Source: Pseudomonas parafulva NBRC 16636 = DSM 17004 (GTDB taxonomy: Bacteria; Pseudomonadota; Gammaproteobacteria; Pseudomonadales; Pseudomonadaceae). From it: a DNA stretch of 64,000 nt. Location of the stretch: contig NZ_BBIU01000003.1 in assembly GCF_000730645.1 (NCBI RefSeq), positions 49,915 through 113,914 on the forward strand. The letters run 5' to 3'. The notes beneath the pieces were generated by a model. That model was not told the origin of the DNA. It made no database searches and was given only the letters and a program-made list of their open reading frames with translations. Numbering within the stretch: position 1 is the stretch's first letter; each line of letters begins with the position of its first letter. This document shows positions 58,814 through 64,000 of this stretch, piece after piece. Made by a program: the position numbers and the translations under genes.

Positions 58814-59698
58814 TTACAGGGCGTTGATCGGGATTTTCAGGTACCGCACGCCGTTGTCTTCCGGCGCGGGTAACTGGCCGCTGCGCATGTTCACCTGCAC
58901 CGACGGCAAGATCAGCACAGGCATGTCCAGGGTTTTGTCTCGCGCTTCGCGCATGGCAACGAAGCTATCTTCGTCGACACCCTGGTGAATATGGATGTTG
59001 TGGGCACGCTGCTCGGCTACGGTGGTGACGTACCGCAGGGCCCGGCCCTCAGGCAGGTAGTCGTGGCACATGAACAAACGGGTGGTGTCGGGGAAGGCCA
59101 GCAGGCGGCGTATCGAGCGATACAGCGTGCGTGCATCGGCGCCAGGGAAATCGCAACGGGCGGTGCCGTAGTCCGGCATGAACAGGGTGTCCCCCACAAA
59201 CAGTACTGTCTCGCCGGCATCCTCGATCATGAAGCTCATGCAGGCGGGTGTATGGCCCGGTGTGTGCAGGGCGCGAGCATGCAGGTTGCCAATGCGAAAC
59301 CCTTCTTCATCCTCAAGCAGGGCATCGAACTGGCTACCGTCCCGGGCAAAGTCGGGCTCCGCGTTGAACAGGGCACCAAACACTTTCTGCACCTGGGTGA
59401 TGTGCGCGCCGATGGCCGTACAACCACCCAGCTTGCCTTTCAGATAGGCCGCTGCCGAAAGGTGGTCTGCATGCACATGGGTTTCAAGCACCCACTGCAC
59501 CTTGGCATCGAGTGCTTCGACCCGCGCGATCAGCTGGTCCGCAGAAGCAGTGCTGGTACGGCCAGCCTTGGGGTCGTAGTCCAGCACACTGTCGATCAGT
59601 GCGCACTGGCGCGTCTCGCGGTCCATCACCAGATAACTGATGGTCGAGGTTGCCTTGTCAAAGAAGGCTTCCACTTGAAGGTTGTTACCGATGATCAT
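58814..59698 (-). CDS. MBL-fold persulfide-dioxygenase-like protein
   Basis: 294-aa metallo-beta-lactamase-fold enzyme of the ETHE1/Blh group. Metal motif THVHADH at residues 73-79 with further His in HTPGHTP and MCHDY. GGAG sits 6 nt before the ATG at 59698. The gene pair with SQR oxidises sulfide via persulfide to sulfite. First gene of a unit divergent from the sigma-54 activator and preceded by a -24/-12 type promoter. Confidence 0.9.
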   Translation of the reverse strand: MIIGNNLQVEAFFDKATSTISYLVMDRETRQCALIDSVLDYDPKAGRTSTASADQLIARVEALDAKVQWVLETHVHADHLSAAAYLKGKLGGCTAIGAHITQVQKVFGALFNAEPDFARDGSQFDALLEDEEGFRIGNLHARALHTPGHTPACMSFMIEDAGETVLFVGDTLFMPDYGTARCDFPGADARTLYRSIRRLLAFPDTTRLFMCHDYLPEGRALRYVTTVAEQRAHNIHIHQGVDEDSFVAMREARDKTLDMPVLILPSVQVNMRSGQLPAPEDNGVRYLKIPINAL

Positions 59699-59754
59699 CA
59701 CGTTCTCCAATTGTCCACCGGGCTCGTACGGACACAGGTGGTAGGGGAAGGGTT

Positions 59755-59771
59755 ATCAAGATGCATGCCAG
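59755..59771 (-). promoter_or_regulatory. Candidate sigma-54 promoter
   Basis: On the minus strand CTGGCATGCATCTTGAT fits TGGCACG-N4-TTGC with the -24 GG intact; the -12 element reads TTGA instead of TTGC. It faces the persulfide-dioxygenase-like gene, its -12 box about 57 bp from the start codon. Confidence 0.6.
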
Positions 59772-59827
59772 GCGCCTTCAAGCGAATACAGGCTGCTTCA
59801 GGGCAGGTGTCACTGGCCTCGTCACCC

Positions 59828-59879
59828 TTTGGCAGCCGAAATGGCAGGCTGGCTGTCAGCCGATGGCAGTGTTTGGCAG
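59828..59879. promoter_or_regulatory. Candidate activator-binding region upstream of the sigma-54 promoter
   Basis: Four TGGCAG repeats (59830-59835, 59842-59847, 59864-59869, 59874-59879) flank a GGCTG-T-CAGCC inverted repeat at 59851-59861. They lie 60-110 bp upstream of the -24 box, as expected for binding of the divergently encoded activator. Confidence 0.55.
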
Positions 59880-59919
59880 TCCTTGTTACCCTCGACCGGG
59901 TTATCAGACCGGTGCCGTC

Positions 59920-61227
59920 ATGCCTGAACCACATCCTCTTATTCTGGCCTTGGTGTCTTACCTGGAACACGATGCGCTGCCCACCATCGTCCTGGACACC
60001 GACTACAACATCCTGGCCGCCAATGCTGCCTACCGCCGTCAGTTTGGCCGCGACGATCAGGCGCCGCTGGGCGAGAAATGTCACAAGGTATCTCACCACT
60101 ATGCAGTGCCCTGCGATCAGGCCGGTGAGCACTGCCCCCTGCGCAAAGCCTGGGGGAGCAAGCAGCCTGAGCGCGTCCTGCACATTCACCACACGCCACG
60201 GGGCCCGGAGCATGTGGATGTAGAGCTGCGGCCGATTCTCGACGAGCAGGGCAGGGTGGTAGCGTTTGTCGAGCGCCTCACCAGCATAGCCCTCGCCTCG
60301 GCGCAGCCCCAGGAGCAAGGGCTTGTCGGCCGGGCGCCGGCCTTCAAGGCTGCCCTTGCCAGCCTGCAACGTGCAGCGCCGGCGCAGATCCCGGTCTTGC
60401 TGCAGGGCGAGTCGGGCACCGGCAAGGAGCTTTTTGCCCGCGCCGTGCATATGGGCAGCCCCAGAGCTAACGGCCCGTTGGTGGTAGTCGACTGCACGGG
60501 CCTGACCGATTCACTGTTCGAGAGCGAGTTGTTCGGCTACGAGAAGGGTGCCTTCACCGGGGCAAACCAGCGCAAGATCGGCCTGGCCGAAGCGGCCCAT
60601 GGCGGCACGCTGTTCCTGGACGAAATCGGGGAAGTGCCGTTGCCGATGCAAGTAAAGCTGTTGCGGCTGATCGAGACAGGCAGCTTTCGCCCGGTGGGCA
60701 GCCTGCGTACGGTGCACTCTGATTTCCGCCTGGTATCGGCCACGCACAAACCGCTCAAGCAGATGGTGGCTGACGGCACATTCAGGGAAGACCTGTACTA
60801 CCGCATCAGCGGCTTCCCCATTCGCCTGCCGGCACTGAGGGAGCGGGTAGAGGATCTGCCCCTGCTGACCGAGAGCTTGTTAAAACGCATGGCAGGTACA
60901 CCCACTGCCAGCGTGGATGAGGCGGCATTGCAGCAACTGGCGCTGCATCCGTTCCCCGGCAATATCCGTGAACTGCGCAATATTCTGGAGCGGGCGAGGT
61001 TGTTTGCTGATGACGGCGTGATCAAGCCTGAGCATTTACCGGAGGACGTTGGCGCGAACATGGGCGCCGGAAGTTGGGATGGGAGGGGGGCTGGCCAGTT
61101 GGGGAATCTGGCGCAGGCGCTGGCGCACTTCAACGGCTCGCGCAGCGAACTGGCACGGCACCTTGGCGTAAGCGAGCGCACCCTGTATCGGCGGTTGAAG
61201 GCGCTGGGGGTTAACCCCGCGACGTGA
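59920..61227 (+). CDS. fisR: FisR-type sigma-54-dependent sulfane-sulfur sensor/activator
   Basis: 435-aa bacterial enhancer-binding protein. N-terminal sensory domain (1-125) contains Cys54, Cys65 and Cys72; the Cupriavidus FisR senses sulfane sulfur through cysteines numbered, from memory, 53, 64 and 71. The AAA+ domain has Walker A GESGTGKE and the sigma-54 contact loop GAFTGA. A Fis-type HTH is at the C-terminus ([20 protein letters not shown]). It should activate the divergent persulfide dioxygenase, SQR and permease genes. The ATG at 59920 (MPEPHP) was chosen over a longer frame that would cover the promoter. Confidence 0.9.
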   Translation: MPEPHPLILALVSYLEHDALPTIVLDTDYNILAANAAYRRQFGRDDQAPLGEKCHKVSHHYAVPCDQAGEHCPLRKAWGSKQPERVLHIHHTPRGPEHVDVELRPILDEQGRVVAFVERLTSIALASAQPQEQGLVGRAPAFKAALASLQRAAPAQIPVLLQGESGTGKELFARAVHMGSPRANGPLVVVDCTGLTDSLFESELFGYEKGAFTGANQRKIGLAEAAHGGTLFLDEIGEVPLPMQVKLLRLIETGSFRPVGSLRTVHSDFRLVSATHKPLKQMVADGTFREDLYYRISGFPIRLPALRERVEDLPLLTESLLKRMAGTPTASVDEAALQQLALHPFPGNIRELRNILERARLFADDGVIKPEHLPEDVGANMGAGSWDGRGAGQLGNLAQALAHFNGSRSELARHLGVSERTLYRRLKALGVNPAT

Positions 61228-61251
61228 CCTGTCATCTGTCTTTTATTCAAA

Positions 61252-61285
61252 CAGCAAAAAGCCCGCCGAAGCGGGCTTTTTGCTG
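61252..61285 (+). terminator. Strong bidirectional terminator after fisR
   Basis: CAGCAAAAAGCCCGC / GCGGGCTTTTTGCTG, a perfect 15-bp stem with a CGAA loop, T-run inside the stem on both strands. Marks the right end of the core chromosome segment. Confidence 0.9.
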
Positions 61286-61583
61286 CGGGGCAATTTACAA
61301 CCCGATTGTAGGTGGGCAATGATACCGGTATTTGGCAGAGCAGCAAGCCAGGCCTATACGAGACTTCAGTCAAAGTAAAATGCCCGACTCAGCCAAAGTT
61401 AGGCGTCATAAACCCGTTCTCGGACAGAGTTAATTATCTAGACTGCCTAGTCATGAGAGAGCAGCAAAATGAAGAGGAACAAGAGATTGCCAATTTGGCA
61501 ATAGTAACGCATTTGCGATCACGATCAAAGCAGTATCTGGGGCATATTGGCCCGGCCCACTGACCCCTTTGGAAATTCAGAGC
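61286..61583. other. Intergenic region downstream of the reverse transcriptase
   Basis: 298 bp of AT-richer DNA. One 83-codon frame (61312-61563, plus strand) has no ribosome site or recognisable homology and is probably not a gene. A small hairpin ATTGCC / GGCAAT (61487-61502) might end the minus-strand RT transcript. Confidence 0.6.
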
Positions 61584-62861
61584 TCACGCAATATCCTCTA
61601 TCTTTTTTCTCAATCGGCCCCACAACGGCTTAAGCTGCTTCCGAATAGATTTGGAGTTCATAATCCTGGCAGCTCTGTAACCATATGAAATAAAGTTTCG
61701 TCGACCCAGGTATGAATATCGGCTATGCAGCTTTCTGAGAAAAATTGATCTAGGCAGTTGCCCTCTAGCGATCCTTGCCGTGTTTACTTTCTGCATACTC
61801 AGGGTTGCAATCGATAAGCCACGATTTACACGTTCTTGGTATCGGGCAAGCGAGGATGATCTTAGATAAATATTTTCACCATCGAAGATAAAACCTAGGT
61901 ATTGCAGTGCTCGGTCTGATCTGAATGCCTTCACTGTTTTTTTGAATCGGCAGACCTCCGTCTTTGTTTTTTGTACTTCAAGCTTGATCGCTGCGACCTC
62001 GTCATCAACGAACTGGATGGCCTCAGCTTCCTTAGCCAGTGGAACAATTAACAGAATATCATCGCAATATCGAAAATAAGAGCCGCCATGAGTTTCTACG
62101 TAGGAATAGAGTTTTTCATCAAAATCCATCATGTAGATATTTGATAACAGAGCGCTAATCGGTGATCCTTGCGGGATTCCTTTCCCAATCGAATTGGTCT
62201 CGACGAGGCCAGCGCCACGGATCGCTGACCTAAACTGATGGGGCTCGCAGATTCGCTGACGCCCATTTTTGGGGTTGTTTTTGGAGATACCCAGCGCGCT
62301 ATAGACTTCTTCCCTGTCAACGAACGAGAATCTAGTTAATGACTTATAGACAGCGAAATGATCATCAGGAAGACTTGGCCTATCAATGAGCTTCTGCCAG
62401 CTTGACTTGAGGTGTGCGTGACTCAAGTTATCGAAGAAGCCTTTAATATCAATACCTACTACACAGCACTCTGTCCTTGAAGCGATATCCATAAACGCTT
62501 CATAGGCAAACTCAATATTACTCTTACCCAAAGTTCTGAAAGCCAAAACCGACGCAGACCATTCTGTTGTACGTAGATAACGCTCATATAGGTCGCTAAG
62601 CACCTCACAATAATATGAGTATATATGGCTATCAAGGTGCGCCGCATACGAAATCTGGCGTTTCTTAGGGTCTTTCTTTACCACCCGCCCTGCCGCTTTA
62701 TCAAAATGTACTTTTTGAGATTCCGCAACATAACGAATCAGGGGGTAGAAGGAGTGACGTGCGACTGCTCTCTGATCGGAGACGACTTTTAATGCCGCAT
62801 CTTCATTTACAGGACGATCAAAGTGTAAATATCTTCGGGATTTATACCAGGCATTTGACAT
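61584..62861 (-). CDS. drt2: Antiviral reverse transcriptase, DRT2 (UG2) type
   Basis: 425-aa reverse transcriptase without an obvious extra domain. N-terminal SNAWYKSRRYLHFDRP, the LGKSNIEFAYEAF segment and VVGIDIKGFFDNL (catalytic Asp138) are followed by GKGIPQGSPISALLSNIYM and the YCDD active site at 265-268, then LQYLGF. This set is that of the DRT2 group of Unknown-Group RTs, not of retrons or group II introns. The ATG at 62861 has GGAGGT 4 nt upstream; the upstream extension of the frame is ignored. Lower GC than the neighbours and beside an IS element, it is acquired. Characterised DRT2 RTs copy an adjacent upstream ncRNA into concatemeric cDNA in phage defence. Confidence 0.82.
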   Translation of the reverse strand: MSNAWYKSRRYLHFDRPVNEDAALKVVSDQRAVARHSFYPLIRYVAESQKVHFDKAAGRVVKKDPKKRQISYAAHLDSHIYSYYCEVLSDLYERYLRTTEWSASVLAFRTLGKSNIEFAYEAFMDIASRTECCVVGIDIKGFFDNLSHAHLKSSWQKLIDRPSLPDDHFAVYKSLTRFSFVDREEVYSALGISKNNPKNGRQRICEPHQFRSAIRGAGLVETNSIGKGIPQGSPISALLSNIYMMDFDEKLYSYVETHGGSYFRYCDDILLIVPLAKEAEAIQFVDDEVAAIKLEVQKTKTEVCRFKKTVKAFRSDRALQYLGFIFDGENIYLRSSSLARYQERVNRGLSIATLSMQKVNTARIARGQLPRSIFLRKLHSRYSYLGRRNFISYGYRAARIMNSKSIRKQLKPLWGRLRKKIEDIA

Positions 62862-62884
62862 ATTACCTCCCTGTATCGAGCCAA

Positions 62885-62929
62885 CCGACCGAGCATAGGA
62901 TGGCGGCAATCCTTCAGCCGCTCGGTCGG
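62885..62929 (-). promoter_or_regulatory. Long hairpin in the DRT2 leader (ncRNA candidate)
   Basis: On the minus strand CCGACCGAGC pairs perfectly with GCTCGGTCGG over 10 bp; inside is a second stem AGGAT / ATCCT with a 7-nt loop. It ends 24 nt before the RT start codon. The fold is the most stable in the leader and is the best candidate for part of a DRT2 template ncRNA. Confidence 0.6.
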
Positions 62930-62959
62930 ATAAACCCAAATGTTCTTCACACCATCTAA

Positions 62960-62971
62960 CCGGTTACCCGG
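62960..62971 (-). promoter_or_regulatory. GNRA-capped hairpin in the DRT2 leader
   Basis: Minus strand CCGG-GTAA-CCGG, a 4-bp stem closed by a GNRA-type tetraloop, 30 nt upstream of the long hairpin. Supports a folded leader RNA but is small enough to occur by chance. Confidence 0.35.
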
Positions 62972-62993
62972 CCTCACCGCGATTGCTAGGATC

Positions 62994-63006
62994 GACATAT
63001 AATGTC
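62994..63006. promoter_or_regulatory. Palindromic -10 region, candidate bidirectional promoter
   Basis: GACAT-ATA-ATGTC contains TATAAT (62998-63003) on the plus strand and TTATAT on the minus strand. It could start transcription towards the small lipoprotein ORF and towards the RT. No good -35 box is seen for either direction. Confidence 0.4.
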
Positions 63007-63027
63007 AGCGTCACACTTGGAGTATCT

Positions 63028-63120
63028 ATGAAGATAAGTCTCCGTGGGCTGCTGGCCGCATTGCTGGTAATCGTAGGATGTTATTCCTCCGGAACCGCCT
63101 TGGGGCTTGACAGCTTGTGA
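63028..63120 (+). CDS. Possible small lipoprotein (30 aa)
   Basis: Frame of 30 codons beginning MKISLRGLLAAL and carrying an apparent lipobox VIVGC at residues 15-18 (mature end of only 13 residues). TTGGAG lies 5 nt before the ATG, and a TATAAT 25 bp upstream. It may be a true tiny lipoprotein or the 5' end of a gene truncated by insertion. Divergent from the RT. Confidence 0.45.
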   Translation: MKISLRGLLAALLVIVGCYSSGTALGLDSL

Positions 63121-63435
63121 TGCACCTCAGGGCCTATGCCATGAGCGACTTGAGGCTAACACAGAGTAATTCCTAATTGCCATCACTCTTACGGCCAAGC
63201 AGAGGCTGGGGGCTAGATATTTTCACGTACCATCCGGTCTGAACCTGACTCAGGGATCAATGGGCCGACGATCAGCTCGAAATTATGCATCCCTATAATT
63301 ATGGCCGTCCCATAATTCTCCCTAAAAAGCTAGGCATGATTTCCACTCCGTCGGGTCACAGCGTGCCACATCTCCCGGCTTGATTATCCTCCAAGCGCTA
63401 TCTACCAGCAGCTTGAGGTATGAACTGATCATTTG
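63121..63435. other. Intergenic region between the small ORF and the IS3-family element
   Basis: 315 bp of AT-richer DNA with no convincing gene. It holds a perfect hairpin AATTATGG / CCATAATT with a 5-nt loop (63297-63317). Part of it may be the 5' end of the ncRNA if that extends as far as in known DRT2 systems. Confidence 0.6.
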
Positions 63436-63499
63436 TGTAGTGGTCTAATCAAACCGGACACCCATTTAGGCGAGAATGCTCGCCACAGAGAGGTGTCTG

Positions 63500-63807
63500 A
63501 TGACCAACCAACGTCGTACCTTTACCCCCGAATTCAAGCGTGAAGCTGCCTGCCTGGTGCTCGACCAAGGCTACAGTTATGCCGAAGCAGCCCGCTCGCC
63601 CGGCTTGGTCGAGTCGGCCCTGCGCCGATGGGTTAACAGCTTCAGCAGGAACGCGGCGGCATCACGCCCGCCAGCAAGGCGTTGACGCCAGAGCAGCAAA
63701 AAATCCAAGAGCTCGAAGCCCGAATCACGCGCCTTGAACGCGAGAAATCAATACTAAAAAAGGTTACCGCGCTCTTGATGTCGGAAGATCTCGAGCGTAC
63801 TCGCTGA
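63500..63807 (+). pseudogene. IS3-family orfA with a 1-base deletion
   Basis: Starts MTNQRRTFTPEFKREA with the HTH of an IS3 OrfA, then ALRRWVN. After that the frame shifts: the next segment (QLQQERGGITPASK...) and the leucine-zipper-like QKIQELEARITRLEREKSIL are in the +1 frame. The length, 308 bp from ATG to TGA, is one short of a multiple of three. Insertion of one C after GTTAAC at about 63637 restores a normal orfA. It is not at the usual slippery site near the end of orfA. Confidence 0.85.
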
Positions 63808-64000
63808 TCCGCCAGTTCAGCGCCCATGAGCCCGTTGATTGGTTGTGCGAGGTGTTCGAAGTCACTCGCTCAAGTTACTACGCACATCGTCATAGAAGAC
63901 GAACTCCGGATGTTGAGCGACTGCGATTGCGCAGTCGAGTGAATGAGCTGTTCACGCGAGGACGAAGTGCGCCCGGCAGCCGTAGCATCAAGGCAATGAT
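63798..64000 (+). CDS. IS3-family transposase OrfB, N-terminal part
   Basis: Frame overlapping the end of orfA (SLIRQFSAHEPVDWLCEVFEVTRSSYYAH... in short segments) and containing GSRSIKAM at the edge, the HTH_21 region before the DDE core. Runs off the right edge. Normally produced as an OrfAB fusion by frameshifting. Confidence 0.85.

Larger units (their letters stand above)
63436..64000 (+). mobile_element. IS3-family insertion sequence, left part
   Basis: Starts near TGTAGTGGTCTAATCAAACC, a plausible left inverted repeat with TG at the end. The two overlapping transposase frames typical of IS3 follow. The right end lies beyond the window, so the IR and target duplication cannot be checked. 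Confidence 0.8.

Noticed and set aside
61312..61563. 83-codon ORF downstream of the RT
   Set aside because: No ribosome site, no recognised family and no plausible codon bias; kept only as intergenic content.
62862..62939. 26-codon N-terminal extension of the reverse transcriptase
   Set aside because: It passes through the leader hairpin and lacks a ribosome site, whereas the ATG at 62861 has GGAGGT at good spacing and gives the family N-terminus.
61584..63027. Retron or group II intron
   Set aside because: There is no retron effector gene or recognisable msr/msd inverted-repeat pair, and the RT has no maturase or endonuclease domain and no intron domain V-like sequence nearby.
63630..63650. 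Programmed frameshift in orfA
   Set aside because: IS3 frameshifting occurs near the end of orfA at an A-rich slippery run; this break is in the middle, with no such run, and restoring one C gives the normal protein.

Overview
The window is GC-rich Pseudomonas chromosome. Gene content and order (metNIQ, aa3 oxidase cluster, prlC, trpI-trpBA, betC cluster, aroE-hemF-qor, tsaC-dprA-def-fmt-rsmB-trkA, glyQS, then a sulfide-oxidation module) match, from memory, the origin-proximal region of the Pseudomonas putida group. P. putida-type REP sequence at about 38.2 kb agrees. Most of it is core housekeeping DNA. From about 61.3 kb to the right edge the DNA becomes AT-richer and is clearly acquired.

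Layout. 1-544: N-terminal part of catalase katE (minus strand, runs off the edge). 769-3273: methionine importer metNIQ. 3353-10940 (minus): aa3-type cytochrome c oxidase subunits II, I and III with assembly factors CtaG, SURF1, CtaA and Sco; the heme O synthase gene ctaB, expected between ctaA and sco, is reduced to a 3' remnant of about 30 codons. 11.3-15.8 kb: a hypothetical gene, a SulP transporter with a beta-carbonic anhydrase, and a radical SAM gene under a near-perfect LexA box. 15.8-20.3 kb: two M3 oligopeptidases flanking a zinc-ribbon gene. 20.4-26.7 kb: small metabolic, lipoprotein and stress genes, including two duplicated pairs. 26.6-29.7 kb: trpI and trpBA. 30.1-35.2 kb: choline-sulfate utilisation (regulator, choline sulfatase, binding protein, sulfate permease). 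35.3-38.1 kb: aroE, hemF, qor. 38.2-39.7 kb: REP pair, YefM-YoeB toxin-antitoxin, and a DUF3077-like gene with a highly structured upstream region. 39.7-52.1 kb: tsaC, dprA, def, fmt, rsmB, trkA, a TPR gene, lpxL, tag, glyQS, gmhB and a plsC-like gene. 52.3-57.5 kb: MFS transporter, GMC oxidoreductase with divergent LysR, and a TauE/SafE permease. 57.5-61.2 kb: sulfide:quinone oxidoreductase, persulfide-dioxygenase-like MBL protein and a FisR-type sigma-54 activator.

61.3-64.0 kb is the accessory end. It carries a reverse transcriptase resembling the antiviral DRT2 (UG2) family, with a hairpin-rich leader that is the obvious candidate for its template ncRNA. Next come a 30-codon lipoprotein ORF facing away from it and the left end of an IS3-family element whose orfA has lost one base. 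DRT2 relatives are known to copy an adjacent ncRNA by rolling-circle reverse transcription into a concatemeric gene during phage infection. This locus is the most interesting part of the window.

Other points of interest are the deleted ctaB, 13 perfect DnaA-box 9-mers confined to 30.6-54.2 kb, the folded intergenic region at 39.3-39.66 kb, a perfect 36-bp palindrome over a stop codon at 46.1 kb, and the FisR/SQR/persulfide dioxygenase regulatory region.
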